Origin: CAWFKS01 sp963816435
Lineage (GTDB): Bacteria; Pseudomonadota; Alphaproteobacteria; Rhizobiales; Rhizobiaceae
Reading direction: 5' to 3'
NCBI GenBank assembly: GCA_963816435.1
Contig: CAWFKS010000009.1
Span: 310,001 to 374,000, forward strand
Length of the DNA: 64,000 nucleotides
The notes below the pieces were generated by a model. It saw only the letters and a list, made by a program, of their open reading frames with translations, was not told the DNA's origin and made no database searches. Below are positions 30,290 through 39,159 of this stretch, one piece after another. The first letter of the stretch is position 1. Each line of letters opens with the position of its first letter. Both the position numbers and the translations under genes were made by a program.

Positions 30290-31680
30290 CTACCTCCTTC
30301 TCGTAGGCCATGGCGACACGGAACACGTCCTCGTCGCAGTAGGTCGGACCGACGATCTGCATACCTGTCGGCACGCCGCTTTTTGCCCTGCCGGTCGGCA
30401 CCGACAGCACCGGGCAGCGCGACAGCGTGTTGAACGGCGTCGTCATCACCCAGCCGAGCGCGGGATCGACTTGCTTGCCGTTGATTGTCACGCTGTCCTT
30501 CGACTGGTCGTGGTCGGCCGCTACGGCGGGCAGTGCGTTGGTCGGGCAGATCATGACACTATGGTCCTCCAGCAGCGGGCCCAAGCTTGTCGTACATCTT
30601 GCCGGCGATCTCCAGGCTCCACACGAAGTCGGCCGAAGTGGACTTGGCGCCTTCCTCGCCGAACTTTCGAGCGTAGCTGGTGAGGTCGTCGGCGTGTTCC
30701 GACAGGAAGCGCGACAGGAAACCGCCGAACAGGTGATTGAGATAGGTGACGCCCGCCCTCTGCACCTCTTCGGTCCAGCCGAGTGTCGACCTCCTCCACG
30801 GTGGCGCCAAGCGAGCGGAACACGTCGAGCGCCCTTTCGGTGTTCTTCGCAACCTCCGGATCGACCTCCCAGCAGCCGAGATTGGGCGAATAGGCGATCT
30901 TCAACCCCTTGATCGACCGGTATTTCGTCGGCAGCTCCAGCTTTCGGCTTCAGCGAGGCAATGTCGTGCGGGCTCGGCCCCGCCATCACGTTCTGCAGCA
31001 GGATGACGTCTTCGACGCGTGCGCGCCAGCGGCCCCTCGTGGCAGTAGAAGTCGAGGTTGAAGGGCGGGTCCTCCGGGTTTCGGCCATAGGGAGGCTTGT
31101 AGCCGACCACCCCGCAACACGACGCCGGAATGCGGATCGACCCGCCGATGTCCGACCCTGTCGCTAGCGACGACGTGCCCGAGGCAAGAGACGCGCCCGA
31201 GCCGCCCGACGAGCCCCCGGGCGTGAAATCGGTGTTCCACGGATTGCGCGTCACGCCCCAGGCGCGCGACCAGGTGTAGGCGGCGCAGGAGAATTCGGGC
31301 GTTGCGGTGCGCGCATGCACGATGCCGCCGGCCTTCAGCAGCCGCCGGTTCACCTCTGTCGTGTGGTCGGCGACCGTGTCCTTCATCAGCAGCGAGCCGC
31401 CGGAAGTCGGCTTGCCTTCGATGTAGCTCTCGTCCTTGACCGCGATCGGCAGTCCTTCCAGCGGCGCCGTCTTGCGGCCCTTGGCGTATTTCTTCTCCGC
31501 CTTCTTCGCCAGTTCCATCGCCTCGTCGTAGTGGGTGTAGGTGAAGGCGTTGACCTTTCCCTGCGTGGCCTCGGCGCGCGCGATCACCGCCTCCATCAGT
31601 TCAACCGGCGAGAGCTTCCTCGACTTGAAGAGCTTCAGTGCCTTGGCGGCGGGCATGTAGCAAAGATCGAGATCGGTCAT
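30246..31680 (-). CDS. Amidase-signature hydrolase, four frameshifts
   Basis: A Ser-cisSer-Lys amidase, about 476 residues after removal of four extra bases (near 31020, 30940, 30780 and 30580). The catalytic Lys is in LPIAVKDES, the Gly/Ser-rich signature is FTPGGSSGGSGASLASG, and the nucleophile region is GSDIGGSIRIPA. The C-terminal half reads on in three frames (KLELPTKYRSIKGLKIAYSP, then GVTYLNHLFGGFLSRFLS, then LLEDHSVMICPTNALP) to the end APYASAKKRPDLG. It would hydrolyse an amide bond; the substrate is unknown. It shares an ATGA overlap with the upstream NylB-like gene. Confidence 0.85.
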
Positions 31681-32879
31681 TTCAGGGCCTCGGCTATGGC
31701 ATGAACGGCTTGCAGGGTGCGTGCGGAGAATTCCGCGTTGGAAAAATCCGGCCAGCTCGAAAGTTTCACGACGACGATCAGCGCGTCGAAATTGACATGG
31801 ATGAGCTGGCCGAAGACGCCGCGGCACATCAGGTTGCGCGAGCGCGGATCCTCGATCCAGAAGAAGTTGCGATAGGACGCTTCCGGCATGCTGAGGCTGT
31901 ATTCCGGACCATGCGAGGGGCCGTTGCGGGTGGCTTCGATCCACTGCGACGGCACGATGCCCGCCCCGTCTTCCAGGATCATCTGGCCGAAGCGGCCGTA
32001 GTCGCGCAGCGACGCGTTGAAACCACCGTCGGCAAGCGCGTAGCCGCCGGCATCCACCGTGAAGCAGGCGCTCTCCTCCGCCCCGATCTTCTGCCAGATC
32101 TCCTCCGAAACCAGTTCGGCGAGGCATTTGCCGGCCGCCCGCTCCATCGCGAAAGCCAGCACGTCGGTCTCTATCGACCGGTATTCGAACTTTTCGCCGT
32201 GAGACCGATCGGCCTGCTTGAGCGACAGGATCAATTCCCACATCGTTTCGGGCCAGTGGAAGGCCGGGTCCGCATCCGGCGGGATCGGCTTCCAGCCCGA
32301 AGCTACGTCGACCTGTCCGATCTCCGAATACGGATCCTCGTATTCCTCGCTGAACGGCACGCCGGTGGTCATGTCCAGGACCTGCTGCAGCGTGGCGCCC
32401 TTCCATGCCGTGTCGGCGAGTTCGGGCAGGTAGTCGGTGATCGGCGCGCCGGTGTCGAGCAGGCCGCGGCCCACAAGGATGCCGGCGACCGCGGCAGTCA
32501 CGGATTTTGCCATCGACTGCGAAAGGTGCAGCGTGCGCGGCGTCATTCCGTTGAAATATCGCTCATAGGCGACCGCGCCGTCCTTCAGCACCAGGAAGCC
32601 GTCCGTGTAGGTCTCCTCCAGGAGGGCGGAAAGGGTCGACGGTTCGCCCGAGACGGAGAGCACGCCAATCGCGTCCAGATCGCGTTCCGCGCGCGGCAAC
32701 GGCGCGGCAGGCCCGCCGCCTTTCCACACCTCCACGGTGGGAACCAGTTCCCTGACATGCTGGAACGACCAGCGGTTCCACGGCGCCCGGTCCCAGTCGA
32801 GACGCGGCGGCGCGGCGAGGCTGTGTGTACCCGCGGCGCGCGCAGGCGGAAGGGTGGGCTGGACTGTCATGATTGGCAT
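31677..32879 (-). CDS. Serine hydrolase of the beta-lactamase family, NylB (6-aminohexanoate-dimer hydrolase)-like
   Basis: A 400-residue cytoplasmic serine hydrolase (397 if the next Met at 32870 is used). The class-C/DD-peptidase pattern is present: nucleophile S122 and K125 in SQSMAKS, and Y233 in FEYRSIETD. From memory, blocks such as NRWSF near residue 35, LEETYTDGFLVL near 88, LQQVLDM near 165 and VKLSSWPD near the end match Arthrobacter NylB, which cleaves linear 6-aminohexanoate dimers. No signal peptide is visible. The gene sits between a polyamine-type binding-protein gene and an amidase gene, so a role on an imported amide is plausible but inferred. Confidence 0.82.
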   Translation of the reverse strand: MPIMTVQPTLPPARAAGTHSLAAPPRLDWDRAPWNRWSFQHVRELVPTVEVWKGGGPAAPLPRAERDLDAIGVLSVSGEPSTLSALLEETYTDGFLVLKDGAVAYERYFNGMTPRTLHLSQSMAKSVTAAVAGILVGRGLLDTGAPITDYLPELADTAWKGATLQQVLDMTTGVPFSEEYEDPYSEIGQVDVASGWKPIPPDADPAFHWPETMWELILSLKQADRSHGEKFEYRSIETDVLAFAMERAAGKCLAELVSEEIWQKIGAEESACFTVDAGGYALADGGFNASLRDYGRFGQMILEDGAGIVPSQWIEATRNGPSHGPEYSLSMPEASYRNFFWIEDPRSRNLMCRGVFGQLIHVNFDALIVVVKLSSWPDFSNAEFSARTLQAVHAIAEALK

Positions 32880-32883
32880 TGCG

Positions 32884-32908
32884 CCCGGCGGCGTCACGCG
32901 CCGCCGGG
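32884..32908. promoter_or_regulatory. Strong intercistronic hairpin after the binding-protein gene
   Basis: A perfect 10-base-pair inverted repeat, CCCGGCGGCG (32884-32893) and CGCCGCCGGG (32899-32908), with a 5-base loop. It lies between the stop of the substrate-binding-protein gene and the start of the NylB-like gene. There is no T tract, so an mRNA-stabilising or attenuating hairpin is more likely than a full terminator. Confidence 0.65.
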
Positions 32909-32922
32909 AGGCGTGATTCGGC

Positions 32923-33957
32923 TTACTTCTGGATCTCGGTCCAGATCGCCGTATAGAGGTCCCGCACGTCCTGCGGGCATGTCCGCAGGAACTCGCCGGC
33001 CGACTGGTACTCGTCGGGAACAACGATCTCCGGCGCCGTTCGCATCGCCTCAGGAAGGTACTGCTCGGACCCTTCGATGCCGTTGGCGTATTTCGCGAAG
33101 GCCGAGATCAGCGCCGCGTTCTCGGGGTCCATGATGAAGTTCTGAAAGAGCTTGGCGTTCTCGACGTTCTTGGCGTCCTTCAGCACGGCCACGTTGTCCA
33201 TCCACAGCGGATATCCTTCTTTCGGGTATCCGTAATGGATGTCGGGGTTCTGGTCGCGCATCCGCAGCGAAGCGCCGTTCCAGTTCACGGTCGCCGCGTA
33301 GTCGCCGTTGGTCATGGCGTCGATGTTGCCGTAGTTCATGGAGATCCAGCTCTTCTTGGCCTCCACGAGCTTGTCACGCACCTTCCGCAGCAGGTCCTTG
33401 TCGTCGGTGCACTGTTCACCGCCCATGTACTTGATGGCCAGGAACATGACGTCGCCCATCTCGGGCACCACGTTGACCTTGCCGGCGAGCTCCGCGGGCG
33501 GGTCCATGAAGATGGCGGACGTGTTGATGTCACCCTTGTAGACGGCCGTGTTGACCGTCACGCCGGTCGAGCCCCACTGCCACGGCACGGTGTATTTGCG
33601 ACCCGGATCGAAGAACACGTCCTTGAAGCGGTCCTGGACGTTCTTGAAGTTCTCCATCTGGTTCGGGTCGGTCTCCAAGAGCAGACCCTCGTCTATCCAG
33701 ATAGGCACCACGGATGCCGAAGGCACCACGATGTCGAAGCCGTGGCCGCCCTGGCGCACCTTGGCGAGTGCCGTGTCGTTGGAATCGTAGTCCGTCAACG
33801 TCACCTTGACGTTGTACTTGTCCTCGAACTTCTTGATCAGGTCGGGATTGGTGTAGTTGCCCCAGTTGTAGATGTTCAGCTCGCCGTCGGCGCTCGCGAC
33901 GCCCGTCGAGGCGAGCAGCGCCAGCCCGATTGCCGTTGCCGTCAGTTTCCAGTGCAT
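32923..33957 (-). CDS. Polyamine-type ABC transporter substrate-binding protein (PotD/PotF-like)
   Basis: A 344-residue periplasmic binding protein. The signal peptide is about 23 residues (MHWKLTATAIGLALLASTG, cleavage after VASA). The mature N-terminus DGELNIYNWGNYTNPDLIKK is the standard PotD/PotF opening, and the chain continues with FDIVVPSASVVPIWIDEGLL and the VPWQWGSTGVTVN block. It is the fourth gene after ATPase and two permeases of the second polyamine-type importer in the window. Binding of a polyamine or related cation is the family default. Confidence 0.92.
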   Translation of the reverse strand: MHWKLTATAIGLALLASTGVASADGELNIYNWGNYTNPDLIKKFEDKYNVKVTLTDYDSNDTALAKVRQGGHGFDIVVPSASVVPIWIDEGLLLETDPNQMENFKNVQDRFKDVFFDPGRKYTVPWQWGSTGVTVNTAVYKGDINTSAIFMDPPAELAGKVNVVPEMGDVMFLAIKYMGGEQCTDDKDLLRKVRDKLVEAKKSWISMNYGNIDAMTNGDYAATVNWNGASLRMRDQNPDIHYGYPKEGYPLWMDNVAVLKDAKNVENAKLFQNFIMDPENAALISAFAKYANGIEGSEQYLPEAMRTAPEIVVPDEYQSAGEFLRTCPQDVRDLYTAIWTEIQK

Positions 33958-33985
33958 GGCTTTTCTCCCATTGTTGGTGGTCTGG

Positions 33986-34792
33986 TCAGTCCCGTTTCCT
34001 GCTCACGAAGAAGAACAGCGTCACGATGGCGACGGAAATGAGCAGGAATGCCGTCGAAATCGCGTTGATCTGAGGAGTGATCACCCTTCTGAGCTGTCCG
34101 AGCATGTAGGTGGGAAGCGTGTCCTGGCCGCCGGACTTGACGAACTCGGTGATGACGACGTCGTCGAGCGAGATCACGAAGGCCAGCATCAGCCCGGCGA
34201 TGATGCCGGGCCACAAAAGTGGCAGCGTCACGCGGCGGAAGACACGCCACGGCGTGGCGTAAAGGTCGGCCGCAGCCGTCTCCAGGGTCAGGTCCATGTT
34301 TTCGAGCCGCGCCCGGATCGGCAGATAGGCGAACGGAATGCAGAAGGCGGCATGAGCCAGCATCAGGTAGCCGAGACCGGAATAGCCGGTCGCCACCTTG
34401 ATGCGCGAGAAGAACACCAGCAGCGCCACGGCGGTCACGATTTCCGGCACCATCAGCGGCTGGTTGATGAAGGCGTACTGGAACGTCAGTCCACGGTAGG
34501 GCCGCGTGCGCGTCGTCGCCAGCGCCGCCATGGTGGCCGCGACCGTCGCCACGATCGCCGCCACCGAGGCGATCTGCAGCGATCTGATCGAGGCCTCCAC
34601 CACCTGGTCGTTGTGCCAGGCTGCGGCGAACCACCTGAGCGAAAAACCTTCCCAGGACGCTATCGAGGGGCCGGCATTGAAGGCGAAGACCACCAGCGTG
34701 ACGATCGGCAGATAGAGCAGGAAGAAGCAGAACACCGCGATCGTGGTGAAGCCGGTCTGCCGCCTGACATCGAAGCTTGCCACCCTAGCCAT
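33986..34792 (-). CDS. Polyamine-type ABC transporter permease (PotC/PotI-like)
   Basis: A 268-residue inner-membrane permease with six hydrophobic segments. The EAA motif is LETAAADLYATPWRVFRRVT, followed by LPLLWPG. The ATG at 34792 is preferred over one at 34816, because GGAG stands nine bases upstream and the overlap with the preceding permease gene shrinks to 8 bases. It partners the 319-residue PotB-like permease. Confidence 0.9.
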   Translation of the reverse strand: MARVASFDVRRQTGFTTIAVFCFFLLYLPIVTLVVFAFNAGPSIASWEGFSLRWFAAAWHNDQVVEASIRSLQIASVAAIVATVAATMAALATTRTRPYRGLTFQYAFINQPLMVPEIVTAVALLVFFSRIKVATGYSGLGYLMLAHAAFCIPFAYLPIRARLENMDLTLETAAADLYATPWRVFRRVTLPLLWPGIIAGLMLAFVISLDDVVITEFVKSGGQDTLPTYMLGQLRRVITPQINAISTAFLLISVAIVTLFFFVSRKRD

Positions 34793-35744
34793 CGGCTCGC
34801 TCCGTGGTGCCGGCATAGCGCACGTAGAGAAGCAGCGCGACGGTCACGATCGCCAGCAGCGTCAGCGACAGCGACGCACCGAGCGGCCAGTTGCGCCCCT
34901 GCCCGAACTGCAGCTCGATCAGGTTGCCGAGCATCAGGTTCTTGCCGCCACCCAGGATGCGCGGCGTCACGTAGGCGCCAAGGCAGGGAATGAACACGAG
35001 GATCGAGCCGGCCACCACGCCCGGCTTCACCAACGGCACGATTATGCGCCTCAGCACCTGCCAGCGGGTGGCGTAGAGGTCGTAGCCGGCCTCCACCAGC
35101 CGGAAGTCGAGCTTTTCCATGCTGGCGTAGAGCGGCAGCACCATCAGCGGCAGGTAGACGTAGAGCATGCCGATGGTCAGCGCCCAGTCGGTGTAGAGGA
35201 TCTGGATCGGCTGGTCGATCAGGCCAAGCTTGATGAGCACCGTGTTGACCAGCCCCTCGTTGCGGATGACCTCCTGGATCGCGAAGGTACGGATCAACAG
35301 GTTCGTCCAGAACGGAATGGTGATCAGGAACAGCCAGATGGCGCGCGTACGCTCCGAGCGGGTCGCGATAAAATAGGCCGTCGGAAAGCCGAAGATGAAC
35401 GCGACGATCGTCGTCAGCAGGCTGAGCTTCACCGACCGCCAGAAAATCGATAGGTGAGCGTCCGCCAGGTGCAGCGTGCCGTCGAAGATGTCGCGGTGGA
35501 ACAGTACGCCCAGCCACGCCTCGGTCGAGAACTCCCATTTGACGTCGCCGTAGGAGCCCGGCGACAGGAAGGAGTAGACCAGCACGATCGCGAGCGGCCC
35601 GATTGCCGCGACGAAGATGATGACGAGCGCCGGCGCCGACAGCAGCCAGCGATTTCGGATGTCGCGGCTTTCGGCGTCGGCGGCGATCTCGGCGGCCTTG
35701 GCGTCGACCTTGCTGGCGGGGGTGGCGACGTCGGTTGCGCTCAT
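34785..35744 (-). CDS. Polyamine-type ABC transporter permease (PotB/PotH-like)
   Basis: A 319-residue inner-membrane permease. The N-terminal cytoplasmic tail is about 35 residues, followed by a first helix (LSAPALVIIFVAAIGPLAIV) and the expected set of further helices. The EAA loop is LVEAGYDLYATRWQVLRRII. The loop between helices 1 and 2 is of ordinary length, in contrast to the homologue at 18541-19806. It starts 4 bases after the ATPase stop. Confidence 0.92.
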   Translation of the reverse strand: MSATDVATPASKVDAKAAEIAADAESRDIRNRWLLSAPALVIIFVAAIGPLAIVLVYSFLSPGSYGDVKWEFSTEAWLGVLFHRDIFDGTLHLADAHLSIFWRSVKLSLLTTIVAFIFGFPTAYFIATRSERTRAIWLFLITIPFWTNLLIRTFAIQEVIRNEGLVNTVLIKLGLIDQPIQILYTDWALTIGMLYVYLPLMVLPLYASMEKLDFRLVEAGYDLYATRWQVLRRIIVPLVKPGVVAGSILVFIPCLGAYVTPRILGGGKNLMLGNLIELQFGQGRNWPLGASLSLTLLAIVTVALLLYVRYAGTTERADG

Positions 35745-35748
35745 CGGC

Positions 35749-36892
35749 TCAATCCTTGAGCACCTGCGCAGAACCGTCGGCGATGGCGATGGTCACCCGC
35801 TCGCCGACCGCGGTGGTGGTGACGCCGCTGCGGTCGTTCTGCCGGCGCACGATGAACTCGCCGCCGCCGTCGAGCGCAACGTGGTAGCGCGTGTCGGTGC
35901 CGAAATAGACGATGTTGGCGACGGTCCCCTCAAGATGCCCCTCGCCGGCAAGGCGCGCATGTTCGGGCCGCACGACGATCGTCGCCTCCCCGCTCGGCGT
36001 AAACCCTTCCGGCATGCTCGCGCGTCACGGACGCACCGTCGCGAAGACGGATCGTGGCGACACCGTTCGCCTCCGCCTCGATCTCGCCTTCCAGGAAGTT
36101 CGTCTCGCCAATGAAGTCGGCGACGAAACGTTCGGCCGGGCGGTCGTAGATGTCTCCCGGTGCGCCGACCTGCAGGATGCGCCCGTTCGACATCACTGCC
36201 AGGCGATCCGACATCGTCAGCGCCTCCTCCTGATCGTGGGTGACGAAGATGAAGGTGATGCCGGTTTCGTGCTGCAGCCGCTTCAGCTCGATCTGCATTT
36301 CCTTCCTGAGCTTGTAGTCGAGCGCCGACAGCGGCTCGTCGAGCAGCAGCACCTTGGGCTGCGGCGCCAGTGCCCGCGCCAGCGCGACGCGCTGCTGCTG
36401 GCCGCCGGAAATCTGCCCGGTGCGCCGGTTGCGCAGTTCCTCCATCCGCACCAGCTTCAGCATCTCGGTGACGCGCGCGTCGATCTCGGCCTTCGGCCGG
36501 CCGAGCATTTCGAGCCCGAAGGAGATGTTCTGCGCCACCGTCAGGTGCGGAAACAGCGCGTAGGACTGAAAGACCGTGTTGACCGGCCGCTTGTAGGGCG
36601 GCAGCGGCGCGATGTCGTCGCCGTAGAGCAGGATCTGTCCGGCGGTCGGATAGTCGAACCCGGCGATCAGCCTCAGCAGCGTCGTCTTCCCGCAGCCCGA
36701 GGGCCCGAGCAGCGTGAAGAACTCGTTTTCGTGGATCTGCACCGACACATCGTCGAGTGCCCTGACCTCGTCGGCCCCGGAGCCGAAAACCTTGCTGACG
36801 TTACGAACGCCGATCGCGTCTGCGCCTGACAAAACGACTTCCCTGTGTGTTCCCCGCGGGTTGTTCCCGCTCTTTGCCAAAGGTGAGCACAT
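35749..36892 (-). CDS. Polyamine-type ABC transporter ATP-binding protein (PotA/PotG-like), single frameshift
   Basis: A 380-residue ATPase after correction. Walker A is GPSGCGKTT at about residues 63-71, the signature ISGGQQQRVALARALA and Walker B VLLLDEPLSALD. The C-terminal TOBE region is split: the frame changes near 36015, where removing one G/C joins NGVATIRLRDG to MPEGFTPSGEATIVVRPEHA. The start at 36892 adds about 25 residues before the fold. A TTG at 36832 with AGGGAAG upstream is a credible alternative. It is the first transporter gene, 88 bases after the amidohydrolase. Confidence 0.88.
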
Positions 36893-36980
36893 GCAACATG
36901 GAATGGCAACGTATTACTGAACGCTGATTCAATGCCGCGCGTGTTATTGCCGTCGCCACATGGGCTTGGCTCAATCACCA

Positions 36981-38654
36981 CTACGCCTGATAAGTTATCC
37001 TGCCTCCGCATATCGTGGTCACTGGACGCACCTCGATCCAGCGCCTCGGGCGCCACCGCCTCGATGTCATCCGAAAGCACCACGAGGTCGGCGAAATAGC
37101 CTGGCTTCAGCCGTCCCTGCCGGTCCTCGCGGAACTGCGCGTAGGCGCCCTCCACCGTGTAGCCGGCGATCGCCTCGTGCAGGCCGAAGCTCTGGTCGGG
37201 AAGGTCGTCGGCCCATTTCTTGCGCGTCACGGCCGCGTGGATGCCGGCGATCGGGTCGATCGGCGAAACCGGCCAGTCGGAAGCGAACACCACGTGCGCG
37301 CCGGTGTTCTTGATGGTGCGCCAGGCATAGGCCAGCGGCCAGCGCGCCCGCCCGATGCGCGACACCGTCGGCTCCAGCGGCAGGCCCATCTGGCCCGGCG
37401 GATGCGGCGGCTGCATGGAGGCGATCACGCCGAGTTCGGCGAAGCGCGGCAGATCCTCCTCGGTCGTCACCTCGATATGCTCGATGCGGTGGCGGCTGTC
37501 GCGGCGGCCGTTGGCCTTCTGCGCGGCTTCGTAGCCGTCGAGCACCGAGCGCACCGCCTGGTCGCCGATCGCATGCACCGCGATCTGCAGCCCGCGCCGG
37601 TCGGCCTCCGTCGCGACCTGGGCGAAGAACTCGTCGGAAAACAGCGGCTCGCCGCGCCAGTCGGGCCGGTCGGCATACGGCTCGACCATGACTGCGGTCC
37701 AGGAATCCAGCACGCCGTCCATGAAGATCTTGACCATGCCCGACGACAGCCAGTCGGAATTGTATCGCTTGGCCATCTCGGAGGCTCGATCGAGCGCCTC
37801 CACACCCATGAAATTCTTGAAATGGAAGGGAATCTGCGCCCGGCACAGCAGCCCGCCGTCGCGCTCGATGTCCTCCAGCAGCCGCAACTGGTAGAGGTTG
37901 CCGTCCATGTTGTGGAAGGACGTGATGCCGTGCCTCGCGGCGTATTCCAGTCCGCGCACCATCACCGCCTTGTCGGCCGCCCATTCCTCGGCCGTCGGCT
38001 CGGTCGCCGGCTCGCCGCCGGTGGAAATGCCCAGCCGGATGCGCTCCTCGCCGGCAAGCGCGATGACCGGCCCCATCGCCTCGCCCTCGCGCAGTTCGCC
38101 CTCGGCCAGGCCGTCGGCGCCCATCACCACCTCGTTGCCGGGCCCGACCTGTCGGCCGTTGCAGCAGCCCGGCCATTTCCAGCGCCTTGGTGTTGGCCCA
38201 CATCGTGTGATGGTCGGGCGCCACCAGCGCCAGCGGCCGGTCAGCGACGATGCGGTCGAGATGATGCCGCGTCAGCGGCTCGTCCTTCGGAAAGGATGGT
38301 GTAGTCGGCGCCCTGCGCCATCAGCACCGCGGCATCCGGGTTGGCCGCGGCGAACGCCTTGACCTTCTTGTCCAGCGCTTCGAAACCGTGGACGCCGAAG
38401 AGCTGGAGATGGCCGAGTTCGGCCGCGCCCATCAGCAGGTGCACGTGACTTTCGACGAAGCCCGGCACGACGGAGTTGCCGCCGGCGTCGATCGACCCTG
38501 CGTGTCGGATCCTTTCAGCGCTTCGATGTCGGCGCGATCGCCGACCTGCAAGGATGCGGCCGTCTTTCACCGCCAGCGCCTCGGCGCGCGGCGTGCCGTC
38601 GTCCATCGTCAGGATTTTCGCATTGACGACGACGAGATCGGCGACATTCGGCAT
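36981..38654 (-). CDS. Amidohydrolase-3 family metal-dependent hydrolase (YtcJ/AepA-like), about six single-base errors
   Basis: About 555 residues after correction. The N-terminal strand region (DLVVVNAKILTMDDGTPRAE) and PGFVESHVHLLMG hold the HxH metal site. VHAIGDQAV, RIEHIEV and VFASDWPVSP are the later metal and active-site blocks. The corrected C-terminus reads EALDRVRPVTTICGGRITYQ and stops at 36981. Frame changes occur near 38565, 38510 (two), 38290, 38150 and 37030, each explained by one extra base. Family members hydrolyse diverse amides and related compounds, so no substrate is assigned. It reads into the second polyamine-type transporter operon. Confidence 0.82.
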
Positions 38655-38814
38655 TTGGCACCCCTGCGAAGGCGGCGGCGAAGGGCTCAGCACGCCCACC
38701 GCCGCCTGAATCGGAACGGGGCATTGTTGCACGGCGCCCATGGCGCGTGGCAACACAAATCGCCGGTTCGCCACCGCCGAGGCGCCCGACGAAAGCCAAC
38801 GCGAGCGGGCGAAG

Positions 38815-39064
38815 CTACTTCTTGGTAGCCGCGCGCTTCGCCTTTGGCTTGGCCGCCTGCGTTTCCGGCGCTGCGGTGATGTCGGTGCTGGCCTTGCGGG
38901 TGCGCTTCTTCTTGGCCTCGCGGCGCGCCGGCAGAGCTTTCGCCCGGCGTCTCGCGCTCGGCCTGTTCCCAATGCTCGCGCTCCTTGCCCTCGGGCCGGC
39001 CCTCGCGCTCCCAGATTTCGTAAGCTTTCTGCCTGACTTTTTCGTCCCTGCCGTCGATCATCAT
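38815..39064 (-). CDS. DUF2934 small protein, single frameshift
   Basis: An 82-residue protein after removing one base near 38945. The first half contains the DUF2934 motif (RQKAYEIWEREGRPEGKERE, then HWEQAE). The second half is a basic Lys/Ala-rich tail (AKRAATKK), possibly nucleic-acid binding. An AAGGGAG ribosome-binding site precedes the ATG at 39064. A stress-sigma-like promoter (39104-39128) lies about 40 bases upstream. DUF2934 proteins are small and of unknown function. From memory they often appear near trehalose and stress genes in rhizobia, as here. Confidence 0.75.
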
Positions 39065-39103
39065 GAGACTCCCTTCGCTCCCATGCGCAGTAACCCTGCT
39101 ACC

Positions 39104-39128
39104 AACGTTCGACGCTAAACAATGTTCA
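39104..39128 (-). promoter_or_regulatory. Candidate EcfG-type general-stress promoter for the DUF2934 gene
   Basis: On the minus strand the sequence reads TGAAC, 16 bases, then CGTT. The alphaproteobacterial EcfG consensus is GGAAC, 16-17 bases, CGTT, so there is one mismatch and exact spacing. The predicted transcript would start about 30-35 bases upstream of the ATG at 39064, leaving room for the ribosome-binding site. Confidence 0.55.
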
Positions 39129-39136
39129 TGACCGCC

Positions 39137-39159
39137 AAACAATTTGTGTCAAATTGTTT
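39137..39159. repeat. Perfect AT-rich inverted repeat at the end of treY
   Basis: AAACAATTTG and CAAATTGTTT are separated by 3 bases. The repeat spans the treY stop codon and sits 8 bases from the candidate promoter of the next gene. It stands out in this GC-rich DNA. It could be a regulator binding site or an mRNA hairpin; no T tract follows. Confidence 0.6.

Noticed and set aside
30246..31680. Programmed frameshifting in the amidase and other broken genes
   Set aside because: There are too many sites, in unrelated genes, without shared slippery heptamers or downstream structures. Simple base removal explains them all.
39137..39159. The AT-rich palindrome as a terminator of the glucan operon
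   Set aside because: No T tract follows on either strand beyond the stem itself, so it was listed as a repeat of unknown role.
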